Assembly: GCF_019049245.1 (NCBI RefSeq)
Contig: NZ_JAGMUK010000022.1
Span: 102,960-166,959 of the forward strand
Source: Streptomyces sp. AC555_RSS877
Lineage (GTDB): Bacteria > Actinomycetota > Actinomycetes > Streptomycetales > Streptomycetaceae
Direction: 5' to 3'
Length of the DNA stretch: 64,000 nucleotides
Part shown: positions 44,238-53,539 of the stretch, piece after piece
Position numbering within the stretch: position 1 is the stretch's first letter
How the letters are laid out: each line of letters begins with the position of its first letter
Notes under the pieces: generated by a model
What the model was told of the DNA's origin: nothing
The model's input: the letters and a program-made list of their open reading frames with translations, nothing else
Databases searched by the model: none
Made by a program: the position numbers and the translations under genes

Positions 44238-45106
44238 GTAAGTACCACCTGCCGACGGGGACTTCTTCCGATGGCACCTATGACCTCCTGGTCACGCCGG
44301 AGTCGGCGGGCTGGGGATACTCCGGCCTGAGGATCCTGACCCTCAAGCCGGGCGAGGCACACGCCGTGTCCACCGGCGACTCCGAGTTCCTGGTCCTGCC
44401 GCTGACGGGCTCCTGCACCGTCACCACGGACGGCAGCGTCTTCGAACTCACCGGTCGGACAGGCGTGTTCGCCTCGGTCACCGACTTCGCCTACCTCCCC
44501 CGCGAGTCGGAGGCCCTGATCAGCAGTGCGGCCGGCGGCCGGTTCGCACTGCCCAGCGCCCGTACCGGGCGGAGCTCACTCTCCGCCCGGTACGGGTCCA
44601 AGGAGAACGTGCCCGTGGAGCTGCGCGGTGCCGGGGCCTGCTCAAGGCAGGTGAACAACTACTGCCTGCCGGGCACCTTCGAGGCCGAGCAGCTGCTGGT
44701 CTGCGAGGTCCTCACACCCGGCGGCAACTGGTCGTCGTATCCGCCGCACAAGCACGACCAGGCCCGGCCCGGCCAGGAGTCGGAGCTGGAGGAGATCTAT
44801 TACTTCGAGGTCTCCGGCGGCGAGAACGGCTTCGGCTACCAGCGGGTGTACGGGACCGCCGAGCGGCCGATCGACGTGCTGGCCGAGGTGCGTTCCGGGG
44901 ACACGGTGCTGATCCCGCACGGCTGGCACGGGCCGTCCATCGCCGCGCCCGGCTACGACCTGTACTACCTCAACGTCATGGCCGGCCCCGGCCCAGACCG
45001 TGCCTGGCTGATCTGCGACGACCCCGCCCATGGCTGGGTGCGTTCGACCTGGGACGCCCAGGACATCGATGACCGGCTGCCGTTCGCGGCCGAGGAGAAC
45101 CACTGA
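44234..45106 (+). CDS. iolB: 5-deoxy-glucuronate isomerase IolB (290 aa)
   Basis: This bicupin enzyme converts 5-deoxy-glucuronate to 5-dehydro-2-deoxygluconate. The C-terminal cupin carries SSYPPHKHDQ, the glutamate-containing LEEIYYFEV and IPHGWHGPS, supplying His/Glu metal ligands. The GTG start overlaps the aldolase stop, and iolD begins at its last base. A perfect 16-bp inverted repeat with a 6-nt loop lies inside the gene (44559-44596). Confidence 0.92.
   Translation: MSKYHLPTGTSSDGTYDLLVTPESAGWGYSGLRILTLKPGEAHAVSTGDSEFLVLPLTGSCTVTTDGSVFELTGRTGVFASVTDFAYLPRESEALISSAAGGRFALPSARTGRSSLSARYGSKENVPVELRGAGACSRQVNNYCLPGTFEAEQLLVCEVLTPGGNWSSYPPHKHDQARPGQESELEEIYYFEVSGGENGFGYQRVYGTAERPIDVLAEVRSGDTVLIPHGWHGPSIAAPGYDLYYLNVMAGPGPDRAWLICDDPAHGWVRSTWDAQDIDDRLPFAAEENH
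44559..44596. repeat. Perfect 16-bp inverted repeat inside iolB
   Basis: CCCGTACCGGGCGGAG pairs base for base with CTCCGCCCGGTACGGG around the loop CTCACT. It encodes ARTGRSSLSARYGS between the two cupin domains. Such a GC-rich stem in a coding region would be very stable in mRNA and could cause pausing, attenuation or a processing site. Confidence 0.9.
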
Positions 45107-46989
45107 TGAACACGATCAGACTGACCACCGCTCAGGCTTTGGTGCGTTTCCTGGCGAACCAGTACAGCGAGCGCGACAGCCAGGAGCAGCGCCTCATCCC
45201 CGGGGTGTGGGGCATCTTCGGGCACGGCAACGTGGCCGGCATCGGCCAGGCGCTGCTGCAAGCGGCCACGACCGGCGAGGCCGACCTGCCCTACTACCTC
45301 GCCCGCAACGAGCAGGGCATGGTCCACGCCTCGGTGGCCTACGCCAAGATGCGGGACCGGCTGGCCACTTTCGCCTGCACCGCCTCCACCGGCCCCGGCT
45401 CCACCAACATGATCAGCGGCGCGGCGCTGGCCACCACGAACCGGCTCCCGGTCCTGCTGCTGCCCTCTGACATGTTCGCCACCCGCGCCGCCGACCCGGT
45501 GCTGCAACAGCTGGAGGACACCCGCGGCGGGGACGTCACCGTCAACGACGCCTTCCGCGCCGTATCCAAGTACTTCGACCGCATCTCCCGTCCCGAGCAG
45601 CTCATCCCGGCCGCCCTCGCGGCCATGCGGGTGCTGACCGATCCGGTCGAGACAGGTGCCGTCACCCTCGCGTTGCCGCAGGACGTGCAGGCCGAGGCGT
45701 ACGACTGGCCGGTGTCGTTCTTCCGGCGGCGGGTGTGGCACGTGGGCCGCCCAGTGCCGGAGGCGGCCGCCGTCGAGCGGGCCGCCCGTCTGCTGCGCAA
45801 TGCCCGCAAGCCGCTGATCGTGGCGGGCGGCGGGGCCGTGTACTCCGGCGCCGAGACCGTGCTGCGCGCGTTCGCCGAAGCCACCGGGATCCCGGTCGCC
45901 GACACCCACGCCGGCAAGGGCGCCGTCCCCTGGGACCACCCCTACGCCGCCGGCGGCATCGGCTCCACCGGCTCGTATGCCGCCAACGAACTCGCCCGCG
46001 AGGCGGACGTGGTGCTCGGCATCGGCACCCGCTACTCCGACTTCACCACCGCCAGCCACACCGTCTTCGGTAATCCGGGCGTCACCTTCGTCAACCTCAA
46101 CGTGGCCCGCCTGGACGCCGTCAAACACTCGGCGGAGCCGTTGGTCGCCGACGCCCGGCTCGGCATCCAGGCCCTCGCCGGAGCGCTGGACGGCTGGGAG
46201 GTCGAGGAGACCTACCGCCGTCACATCCGCCAGCTGATCGCCCGGACGCGGCAGATCGAGGACGAGTGCTTTGCTCCCGAGCGGAACACCGGTGATCTGC
46301 CCGCCCAGACGCAGATCCTCGGCGCCCTGAACGAGGTCCTCGGCGACCGTGACGTGGTCATCAACGCGGCCGGCTCCATGCCCGGCGACCTGCAGCAGCT
46401 GTGGCGCGCCAGAGACCCTAAGGCTTACCACGTCGAATACGCCTATTCCTGCATGGGATATGAGGTCGCCGCCGGTGCCGGTGCCAAGATGGCCGACCCG
46501 ACCCGCGAGGTCGTCGTGCTGGTCGGCGACGGCTCGTATCTGATGATGGCCCAGGAGATCGTCACCATGGTCTCCGAGGGACTGAAGGTCATCATCGTGC
46601 TTGTCCAGAACCACGGCTTCGCGTCGATCGGTTCACTGTCGGAGTCACTCGGCAGCCAGCGCTTCGGCACCAAGTACCGCTTCCGCGACGGCGATTCGGG
46701 CCTCCTCGACGGCGACGTCCTCCCGGTCGACCTCGCCGCCAACGCTTCCTCCCTCGGCGCGGACGTCCTGCACGCCACGTCGGTGGAGGAGTTCCGGGCG
46801 GCGATGGAGAAGGCCAAGGCCGCCACCCGCACCACCGTCGTGCACGTCGAGACCGATCTCTACGGCCCCAACCCGCCCGGCCACGGCTGGTGGGACGTCC
46901 CCGTCAGCCAGACCTCCGCCCTCGACACCACGCGCTCCGCTTACGAGACGTACGCCGCTCAGAAGCAGAACCAGCGCCACTACCTGTAA
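45106..46989 (+). CDS. iolD: 3D-(3,5/4)-trihydroxycyclohexane-1,2-dione acylhydrolase IolD (627 aa)
   Basis: This thiamine-diphosphate enzyme opens the cyclohexanedione ring. The catalytic-Glu domain (residues about 25-180), the central domain with LIVAGGGAVYSGA, and the ThDP/Mg motif VLVGDGSYLMMAQE followed by LVQNHG are all present. Length matches IolD. It overlaps iolB by one base (ATGA), indicating coupling. Confidence 0.93.
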   Translation: MNTIRLTTAQALVRFLANQYSERDSQEQRLIPGVWGIFGHGNVAGIGQALLQAATTGEADLPYYLARNEQGMVHASVAYAKMRDRLATFACTASTGPGSTNMISGAALATTNRLPVLLLPSDMFATRAADPVLQQLEDTRGGDVTVNDAFRAVSKYFDRISRPEQLIPAALAAMRVLTDPVETGAVTLALPQDVQAEAYDWPVSFFRRRVWHVGRPVPEAAAVERAARLLRNARKPLIVAGGGAVYSGAETVLRAFAEATGIPVADTHAGKGAVPWDHPYAAGGIGSTGSYAANELAREADVVLGIGTRYSDFTTASHTVFGNPGVTFVNLNVARLDAVKHSAEPLVADARLGIQALAGALDGWEVEETYRRHIRQLIARTRQIEDECFAPERNTGDLPAQTQILGALNEVLGDRDVVINAAGSMPGDLQQLWRARDPKAYHVEYAYSCMGYEVAAGAGAKMADPTREVVVLVGDGSYLMMAQEIVTMVSEGLKVIIVLVQNHGFASIGSLSESLGSQRFGTKYRFRDGDSGLLDGDVLPVDLAANASSLGADVLHATSVEEFRAAMEKAKAATRTTVVHVETDLYGPNPPGHGWWDVPVSQTSALDTTRSAYETYAAQKQNQRHYL

Positions 46990-47018
46990 GTCCCGTCCCC
47001 GCAAAGGAAACCCGCACC

Positions 47019-48521
47019 GTGACCACCATCCAGCACTGGATCAACGGCGCTCCCGTCCAGGGCACCGCCACCGCCACCCAGCCGGTCTTCAATCCGGCCA
47101 CCGGCGCCGAGCAGGCCCAGGTCGTCCTCGGCGGCGCGGCCGACGTGGACGCCGCCGTCCAGGCTGCCTCTGCCGCCTTCGAGACCTGGTCGGAATCGTC
47201 GCTCACCCAGCGCACGCAGGTGATGTTCGCCTTCCGCCAGCTGCTCCTCGAGCACGAGGAGGAGCTGGGCCGGATCATCTCCGCCGAGCACGGCAAGACC
47301 GTCGACGACGCCCGCGGCGAGATCACCCGGGGCCGCGAGGTCGTCGAGTTCGCCTGCGGCCTCGGCGACATCCTCAAGGGCTCCTTCTCCGACCAGGTCT
47401 CGCGTGGCGTGGATGTGCACAACTTCCGCCAGCCCCTCGGCGTCGTCGCCGGCATCACCCCGTTCAACTTCCCCGCGATGGTGCCGCTGTGGATGCACCC
47501 CATGGCCATCGCCACCGGCAACACCTTCATCCTGAAGCCCAGTGAGCGCGACCCGTCGGCCGCGAACTTCGTCGCCGATCTGTACAAGAAGGCCGGCCTG
47601 CCCGACGGTGTCTTCAACGTGGTGCACGGTGGCAAGGACGCGGTCGACGCGATCCTCACCCACCCCGGCATCGAGGCCGTCTCCTTCGTCGGGTCGACTC
47701 CGATCGCCAAGTACGTGCACGAACAGGCCACCGCGCACGGCAAGCGCGTCCAGGCCCTCGGCGGCGCCAAGAACCACGCCGTCGTCCTGCCTGACGCCGA
47801 CCTCGAATTCGCCGCCAACCACATCACCGCCGGCGCCTACGGCTCCGCCGGCGAGCGCTGCATGGCCGTCTCCGTCGCCGTCGCCGTCGGCGACGCCGCC
47901 GACGGACTCGTGCAGGTGCTGGAGCGCAAGGCCCGTGAGGTGAAGGTCGGCCCCGGTGACCAGCCCGGCACCGAGATGGGGCCGCTGGTCACCAAGGCCG
48001 CCCAGGAGCGCGTCGAGAGCGCGGTCGGCGTCGCCGCCACGCAGGGCGCCACCGTCGTCGTCGACGGCCGCGGTCTCAAGCTCGACGACCCGGCCTACGC
48101 CGAGGGCTTCTTCACCGGCCCCTCCCTCCTGGACCACGTCACCACCGAGATGGCGGCGTACAAGGAGGAACTCTTCGGCCCGGTGCTGGCGATCCTCCGA
48201 GTCGAGACCCTGGACGAGGCGATCAACGTCATCAACGCCAACCCCTACGGCAACGGCACCGCCCTGTTCACCGCCTCCGGTGAAGCCGCCCGCCGCTTCC
48301 AGCGCAACATCAAGGTAGGCATGATCGGCATCAACGTGCCGGTGCCCGTGCCGATGTCCTACTACTCCTTCGGCGGTTGGAAGGACTCCCTCATCGGCGA
48401 CTCCCCCATCCACGGCCCCGAAGGCATCCGCTTCTACACCCGCCCCAAGGTCGTCACCACTCGCTGGCCCCAGCCCAAGCAGCAGGTCAGCGCGGGCTTC
48501 AACTTCCCCACCTCCAACTGA
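47019..48521 (+). CDS. mmsA: (Methyl)malonate-semialdehyde dehydrogenase MmsA/IolA (500 aa)
   Basis: This CoA-acylating aldehyde dehydrogenase has GITPFNFPAMVPLW, LGGAKNHAVVLPDAD (in place of the usual ELGGK) and the catalytic Cys in GSAGERCMAVSVAV. The tail SFGGWKDSLIGDSPIHG is diagnostic of MmsA. It converts malonate semialdehyde to acetyl-CoA, ending inositol breakdown. GTG start after AAAGGAAA; it lies 29 bp after iolD. Confidence 0.92.
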   Translation: MTTIQHWINGAPVQGTATATQPVFNPATGAEQAQVVLGGAADVDAAVQAASAAFETWSESSLTQRTQVMFAFRQLLLEHEEELGRIISAEHGKTVDDARGEITRGREVVEFACGLGDILKGSFSDQVSRGVDVHNFRQPLGVVAGITPFNFPAMVPLWMHPMAIATGNTFILKPSERDPSAANFVADLYKKAGLPDGVFNVVHGGKDAVDAILTHPGIEAVSFVGSTPIAKYVHEQATAHGKRVQALGGAKNHAVVLPDADLEFAANHITAGAYGSAGERCMAVSVAVAVGDAADGLVQVLERKAREVKVGPGDQPGTEMGPLVTKAAQERVESAVGVAATQGATVVVDGRGLKLDDPAYAEGFFTGPSLLDHVTTEMAAYKEELFGPVLAILRVETLDEAINVINANPYGNGTALFTASGEAARRFQRNIKVGMIGINVPVPVPMSYYSFGGWKDSLIGDSPIHGPEGIRFYTRPKVVTTRWPQPKQQVSAGFNFPTSN

Positions 48522-48551
48522 GTTTCCGTGCCGCTCTCCGAAGGACACACC

Positions 48552-49535
48552 ATGGCAACGGCGCCACCCCCCTTCCGCACCACTGCGGGCAACCTCTGCC
48601 TGGGCTCGGCCCCCGACTCGTGGGGCGTCTGGTTCCCCGAGGACGAGCACCAGGTGCCGTACACCCGCTTCCTCGACGAACTCGCCCAGGCCGGCTACGA
48701 GTGGTTGGAGCTCGGCCCCTACGGCTACCTCCCCACCGACCCGCAGCGCCTCAAGGACGAACTCGACGCCCGCGGCCTGCAGGTCTCCGGCGGCACCGTC
48801 TTCGGTGCGCTGCACCGCCCCGAGGCCTGGGACGACATGCTCGCCCACGTCCGGCAGATCGCCGGCCTGACCGCCGCCGCCGACGCCCACCACCTCGTCT
48901 TCATCCCGCCCATGTACCGGGACGAGAAGACGGGCGCGTTCACCGAGTCGCCCGAGCTGACCGCCGAACAGTGGGCGGGCTTCGGCAGGGCCGCCGACCG
49001 GCTCGGCAAGCTGCTGCTCGACGAGTACGACGTACGCCTCGTCATCCATCCGCACGCCGACAGCCACATCCAGACCCAGCCCGAGATCGAACGGCTGCTG
49101 AACGAGTCCGACCCCCGCTACACCAACCTCTGCCTGGACACCGGCCACGTCGCCTACGGCGGCGGCGACAACCTCGACCTCATCCGCCGCTTCGGCGAAC
49201 GCGTCGGCTACGTCCACATCAAACAGATGGACCCCGCCGTCCTGGCCCAGGTCGCCGCCGAAAGTCTCTCCTTCGGCGAGGCCGTCAAACGCGGCGTCTG
49301 CGTCTCCCCGCCCGCCGGCGTCCCCAACCCCGCCGACATCGTCACCGCACTCGCCACCCTCGACGCCGAGCTGTTCGTCATCGTCGAACAAGACCTCTAC
49401 CCCTGCGCACCCGAGGTGCCGCTGCCCATCGCCGTCAGCACGCGCGAGCACCTGGCCGGCTGCGGCCTGACCGGCACCCGACGCCCGAGGCTGACGCTCC
49501 CTGCCGACGAGCAGCCGGGCAGAGCCCCCAAGTAA
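48552..49535 (+). CDS. iolE: 2-keto-myo-inositol dehydratase IolE (327 aa)
   Basis: This xylose-isomerase-like TIM barrel has GSAPDSWGVWFPED at the N-terminus, VIHPHADSHIQT and LCLDTGHVAYGGGDN with metal ligands, and VHIKQMDP. It removes water from 2-keto-myo-inositol. The ATG at 48552 has a GAAGGA site upstream; an in-frame GTG at 48528 is less likely. It is the last gene of the main iol operon, followed by a hairpin. Confidence 0.92.
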   Translation: MATAPPPFRTTAGNLCLGSAPDSWGVWFPEDEHQVPYTRFLDELAQAGYEWLELGPYGYLPTDPQRLKDELDARGLQVSGGTVFGALHRPEAWDDMLAHVRQIAGLTAAADAHHLVFIPPMYRDEKTGAFTESPELTAEQWAGFGRAADRLGKLLLDEYDVRLVIHPHADSHIQTQPEIERLLNESDPRYTNLCLDTGHVAYGGGDNLDLIRRFGERVGYVHIKQMDPAVLAQVAAESLSFGEAVKRGVCVSPPAGVPNPADIVTALATLDAELFVIVEQDLYPCAPEVPLPIAVSTREHLAGCGLTGTRRPRLTLPADEQPGRAPK

Positions 49536-49539
49536 CCAA

Positions 49540-49560
49540 GCCACCGGCTCGCGCGGTGGC
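49540..49560 (+). terminator. Hairpin after iolE
   Basis: GCCACCG and CGGTGGC form a 7-bp stem with a 7-nt loop, 5 bp after the iolE stop. It has no U-tract. Probably ends the main iol transcript. Confidence 0.55.
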
Positions 49561-49640
49561 CGGCGCATGGAGACCCCCGGCGCAGTTGACGCGCCGTGGC
49601 GGGCTTCCATGCGGTGCTGACGGCTTCCGCGCGAGATTTC

Positions 49641-49727
49641 TAGAACGTTACAGGCTTCATGGCCACCGGACACTTGACAGCGACTCATGGTGACTGGCGT
49701 ACTGGTCAGAGTATATAGAACGTTCTA
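49641..49727. promoter_or_regulatory. Two LacI operators upstream of the second iol unit
   Basis: TAGAACGTTACA (49641-49652) is a partial site, and TAGAACGTTCTA (49716-49727) is a perfect 12-bp palindrome 33 bp before the ATG at 49761. Both match the motif at 39080 and 51801, pointing to repression by the LacI protein encoded at 51855. Confidence 0.8.
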
Positions 49728-49760
49728 GTTCCCGGTCGTCCGGAGATGAGGAGAACCACG

Positions 49761-50543
49761 ATGTACGCACTAGCGGTCTGTGCGGAGATGGTCTTCCGCG
49801 ACCTTCCGATCGAGGAGCGGGCGCGGCGTATCCACGAGGCCGGCTTCCAGGTCGAGATCTGGGACTGGACGAAGCACGATCTCGATGCCCTCGCCCGCTC
49901 GTCCGCCGAGATCGTCTCGATGACGGGGTATGTGAGCGGCAGCCTCACCGATGACGACGGCGCCGCCGAACTGTTGCGCACGGCCGAGGAGTCACTCAAG
50001 GCGGCCGAGCACCTGGGCTGCACTCGCCTGAACCTCCACGGAACCGGTCTGGACGGCCAGGGGCTGCCCGTGGTGCCGGTCCCCGGGGAGCCCACGGGCG
50101 CGATGTGGATGGCCGCGCACCGCACACTCACACGGATTGCCGAGCTCGGCGAGAACGCCGGGGTCACCTTCACCCTGGAGAATCTCAACACCGCCGTCGA
50201 TCACCCCGGGGTGCCCTTCGCGAAGGCTGCCGACACCCTGGCGCTGGTTGCCGCCGTGAACCGGCCCGGTCTGCGCATGAACCTGGACCTGTACCACGCC
50301 CAGATCGGCGAGGGGAATCTGATCGAGCTGGTGCGCCGCGCCCACGGCGCGGGACTCATCGGTGAGATCCAGGTGGCGGACGTGCCGGGCCGCTGCGAAC
50401 CCGGCACGGGAGAGATCAACTACCCGGCCATCGCCCGCACCCTCGCAGACATCGGCTACGACGGCACCGTCGCCATGGAGGCATGGGCCTCCAGCGACAG
50501 CGAGGCCGCTCTGGAACGCTTCCGGGCCGCCTTCACCGTCTGA
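49761..50543 (+). CDS. Hydroxypyruvate isomerase/IolI-like TIM barrel (260 aa)
   Basis: This AP-endonuclease-2-like barrel has IHEAGFQVEIWDW, FTLENLNTAVDHPG, LRMNLDLYHAQIGEGNL and GEIQVADVPGRCEPGTGEINY, as in hydroxypyruvate isomerases (Hyi). In inositol loci this family includes IolI, which isomerises inosose. The ATG at 49761 has GAGGAG upstream. It forms a short operon with the dehydrogenase at 50639. Confidence 0.85.
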   Translation: MYALAVCAEMVFRDLPIEERARRIHEAGFQVEIWDWTKHDLDALARSSAEIVSMTGYVSGSLTDDDGAAELLRTAEESLKAAEHLGCTRLNLHGTGLDGQGLPVVPVPGEPTGAMWMAAHRTLTRIAELGENAGVTFTLENLNTAVDHPGVPFAKAADTLALVAAVNRPGLRMNLDLYHAQIGEGNLIELVRRAHGAGLIGEIQVADVPGRCEPGTGEINYPAIARTLADIGYDGTVAMEAWASSDSEAALERFRAAFTV

Positions 50544-50638
50544 CAGGAGCGGCCGCGGGATATCTGCCCGCCCTCGCGTCCGCGCACCACGGCAGCCGCC
50601 ACCACCGAAGCCACGACGTAGATCACGGAGTATGTGCC

Positions 50639-51682
50639 ATGACCTCCCCCCAGTCCCTCGCGGTCGGCCTCATCGGCGCCGGACGCATGGGCTCCTTCCA
50701 CGCCGAGACCCTGGCCCGCCGCCTCCCCGGTGTACGGCTGGCCGCCATTGCCGATCCCGCACCCGGGGCCGCGAAGGCTCTGGCCGATCGTCTCGGCTGC
50801 CCCAAGACGTACACGGAGATCGGTGACCTGCTCGACGACCCCGAGATCGAGGCGGTCGTGATCGTCACGCCCGCCCGCACCCACGCCGGACTCATCGAGG
50901 CCGCAGCACGCGCCGGCAAGTCGGTCTTCTGCGAGAAGCCGATGGCCATCACCCTCGACGAAGCCGACCGCGCCATCACCGCCGCACATGAGGCGGGCGT
51001 GGCGCTCCAGGTGGGCTTCAACCGCCGCTTCGATGTCGGCTTCCGCGCCGCCCACGAGAAGATCACCGCCGGTGACATCGGCGCCCCACAGCTGCTGCGT
51101 TCCCTCACCCGGGACCCCAAACTGCACGACCCGTCGCGCATCCCGCCATGGACGATCTTCCTGGAGACGCTCATCCACGACTTCGACGTCCTGCGCTACC
51201 TCAACCCCGGCTCAGAGCCCGTCGAGGTCTTCGCCATGGCCGACGCCCTGATCCGGCCCGACTTCAAGGACCACGGACTGCTCGACACGGCCGTGGTGAC
51301 GATCCGCTTCGACAACGGCGCCATCGCCACGGCGGAGGCCAACTTCCAGGCGGTGTACGGCTATGACGTCCGCGGTGAGGTCAAGGGCTCGACCGGCATG
51401 CTCACCCTGGGTGACCTGCGCAGCAGCCACCTCACGTCCTACGGTGCGGCCGGCGCTGCCGCCGAGTGCGTCAGCTACGACCAGGATCTCTTCCACGCGG
51501 CCTACGTTGCCGAACTGGCCGAGTTCACCGACAGCGTCCGGGACAAGCGTGCTCCGTCGGTGACCGGCGAGGACGCTCGGGCCGCGCTGGGCATCGCCCT
51601 CGCCTCGATCGGTTCGATCGCCACGGGCGGTGCGGTCAGCGTGGGTGACGTCAGGGAGAGCCCGGTGACAGTGCGGCCGTAG
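50639..51682 (+). CDS. iolG: Inositol 2-dehydrogenase IolG-like, Gfo/Idh/MocA family (347 aa)
   Basis: The Rossmann motif GLIGAGRMGSFHAE (residues about 10-23), the EKP motif CEKPMAITLDEA and the catalytic-region IHDFDVLRYL are all present. It should oxidise myo-inositol to 2-keto-myo-inositol, the first step of the pathway. No other IolG candidate is in the window. It follows the IolI-like gene by 95 bp, with GGAG before the ATG. Confidence 0.88.
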   Translation: MTSPQSLAVGLIGAGRMGSFHAETLARRLPGVRLAAIADPAPGAAKALADRLGCPKTYTEIGDLLDDPEIEAVVIVTPARTHAGLIEAAARAGKSVFCEKPMAITLDEADRAITAAHEAGVALQVGFNRRFDVGFRAAHEKITAGDIGAPQLLRSLTRDPKLHDPSRIPPWTIFLETLIHDFDVLRYLNPGSEPVEVFAMADALIRPDFKDHGLLDTAVVTIRFDNGAIATAEANFQAVYGYDVRGEVKGSTGMLTLGDLRSSHLTSYGAAGAAAECVSYDQDLFHAAYVAELAEFTDSVRDKRAPSVTGEDARAALGIALASIGSIATGGAVSVGDVRESPVTVRP

Positions 51683-51800
51683 CACCGAGCACACGACGCC
51701 GACTCGGCGGCGCCTTCTCCAGCCCGAGCGGCCGCCGCCAGGGTCGTACCTCTCACGTCACCGTGCCGTTGCCGAGCCCCCTCCTGAAGCAACGCCCACA

Positions 51801-51812
51801 TGGAACGTTCTA
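51801..51812. promoter_or_regulatory. LacI operator (autoregulatory)
   Basis: TGGAACGTTCTA, one base from the perfect motif at 49716, lies 43 bp before the LacI gene, so the regulator probably controls itself. Confidence 0.75.
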
Positions 51813-51854
51813 CAATCGGTCCCCAGCAGACGAGACCGACCAGGAGAGGACAGG

Positions 51855-52895
51855 ATGCCTGCGACCCCGGCGGTCCCGGACGGGAAGCGGCCGACGCTCG
51901 CCGACCTGGCGACGCGGGCAGGTGTGTCCACCGCGCTGGCCTCCATCGTGATGCGCGGGGCGAAGGGGGCCAGCGCCGCCACCCGCGAGCGTGTCCTGGA
52001 GGCCGCGCGGGAGATCGGCTACCGCCCGGACGCCCGGGCGAGACTGCTGCGCAGCCACCGCTCCCACCTGCTCGGCGTGCAGTTCGGCCTCCAGCATCCC
52101 TTCCACGCCGACCTGGTGGAGGGCATCTACGCCACCGCCGAACCAGCCGGATACCAGATCGCGCTGAGCGCCGTGACCGCCGAACGGGGTGAGCAGCGTG
52201 CGGTCGAAACCCTGCTCGACGACCGCTGCGAGGCGCTGATCCTGCTAGGCCCACAGGCCCCCGCCTCACGGCTGACGGAGCTCGCCGGGCAATTGCCGGT
52301 CGTCTCTGTGGCCCGCCACCTGCGGCCACCCGTCCCCGGCCTGGAGGTCGTACGGACCGCCGACGACAAGGGCGCCCGCCAGGCGGTCGACCACCTCGTG
52401 GCGCTGGGCCACCGCGCCATCGCCCACATCGACGGCGGCAAGGCACCCGGCGCAGCCGACCGGCGACGCGGCTACCGCACCGCCATGAGCCGCCACGGTC
52501 TCACCGAGCACATCCGCGTCGTGCCCGGGGGCCTCACCGAGGCAGAGGGCGCCGAGGCCGCCCAGGTTCTCGCCGCCTCCCACCCGCGCCCCACCGCGGT
52601 CCTCGCCTTCAACGACCGCTGCGCGACCGGTGTCCTCGATGTCTTCCTCCGCAGCGGCATTCCCGTCCCCGGCGCCATCTCCGTCGTCGGCTTCGACGAC
52701 AGCCATCTGGCCCGCCTGGCCCATATCGACCTCACCACCGTCGGGCAGGACATCCCCCGCCTCGCCCACCTCGCCGTGGACCGGGCCATCGCACGCCTGG
52801 ACGGTCGCGACACCGGTACCGGGGAACAGGTGGTGGCTCCACACCTCGTGGTCCGGGGGACGACGGCCCCGCCCTCTACCGCACCGGCCACCTGA
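51855..52895 (+). CDS. LacI family regulator of the inositol locus (346 aa)
   Basis: The N-terminal LacI HTH (TLADLATRAGVSTALASIVMRG, residues about 14-35) is followed by the hinge and a PBP1-like effector domain (LLGVQFGLQHPFHADLVEGIYA and DDSHLARLAHIDLTTV). Operators of one type precede the three inositol transcription units including its own, supporting a local repressor induced by an inositol intermediate. The effector is not known. Confidence 0.9.
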   Translation: MPATPAVPDGKRPTLADLATRAGVSTALASIVMRGAKGASAATRERVLEAAREIGYRPDARARLLRSHRSHLLGVQFGLQHPFHADLVEGIYATAEPAGYQIALSAVTAERGEQRAVETLLDDRCEALILLGPQAPASRLTELAGQLPVVSVARHLRPPVPGLEVVRTADDKGARQAVDHLVALGHRAIAHIDGGKAPGAADRRRGYRTAMSRHGLTEHIRVVPGGLTEAEGAEAAQVLAASHPRPTAVLAFNDRCATGVLDVFLRSGIPVPGAISVVGFDDSHLARLAHIDLTTVGQDIPRLAHLAVDRAIARLDGRDTGTGEQVVAPHLVVRGTTAPPSTAPAT

Positions 52896-53539
52896 GCGTC
52901 GTCTGGGCCATCCTCGCACCGCACACAGTCCCACGCGCCTCCAACTACCTGAGGAATGGGGTACAACGGCGAACTCGGCGACTTTCTCCGCTCCCGTCGC
53001 CCCCTCCTCACCCCGAACACCGCCGGACTGCCACTGGGCGCGGGGCGCGCCGGGTGCCCAAGCCGTGAGGAGGTCGCGCCCCTGGCGTGTGTCACCACCC
53101 GCTACACCTGCCTGGAGCAGGGCCGCCACCCGCACCTCTCCGAAGCCGTCCCTCCGTCCCCCACGCCCTGCGTCTCGACGACGAACGCGGCTACCTCTTC
53201 GTCCTCACCCGCCCCGCGTCCCACCGCCCCGTAGCGCCGACGCACGCCCCGAGCGGAGCGGACCCGGTCCGCGGCCCGCCAGAGGCTGGAGTTCACCGCG
53301 CTTCGAGGCATTCCCGGTGACCAGGTGCGTGCTCGGCGGACGCGGCACGGAGCAAGAAGTGCCCGACACAGTCATCACTTCCTTTTGCCAGGTTTGCCGA
53401 GGCGTGACAAAACGGCCTGCCGGACATGTCCACTGTCACCTCGCAGACACTCCCCACGTCGCCTTCCGGCTGGCCCAGTCGCACCTAGGGACTTTCGTTT
53501 GGATCATCGTGCGGACCAAAGAAAGATGCCTGCGATGTA
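52896..53539. other. Gap after the LacI gene
   Basis: No gene is convincing here. Short frames such as 52956-53234 have no recognisable domains. The right end borders an IS701 remnant. Confidence 0.4.

Noticed and set aside
44965..46614. 549-codon minus-strand frame opposite iolD
   Set aside because: Antisense shadow of IolD with the same compositional bias and no recognisable domain.
47886..47912. Inverted repeat CCGTCGGC/GCCGACGG in mmsA
   Set aside because: It arises from runs of GTC-GCC and GAC-GCC codons and is much weaker than the iolB hairpin.
46980..49688. Very long minus-strand open frame (902 codons) opposite mmsA and iolE
   Set aside because: It is a high-GC antisense shadow: the plus strand encodes clear MmsA and IolE, and the minus translation is low-complexity Gly/Val/Asp-rich without domains.
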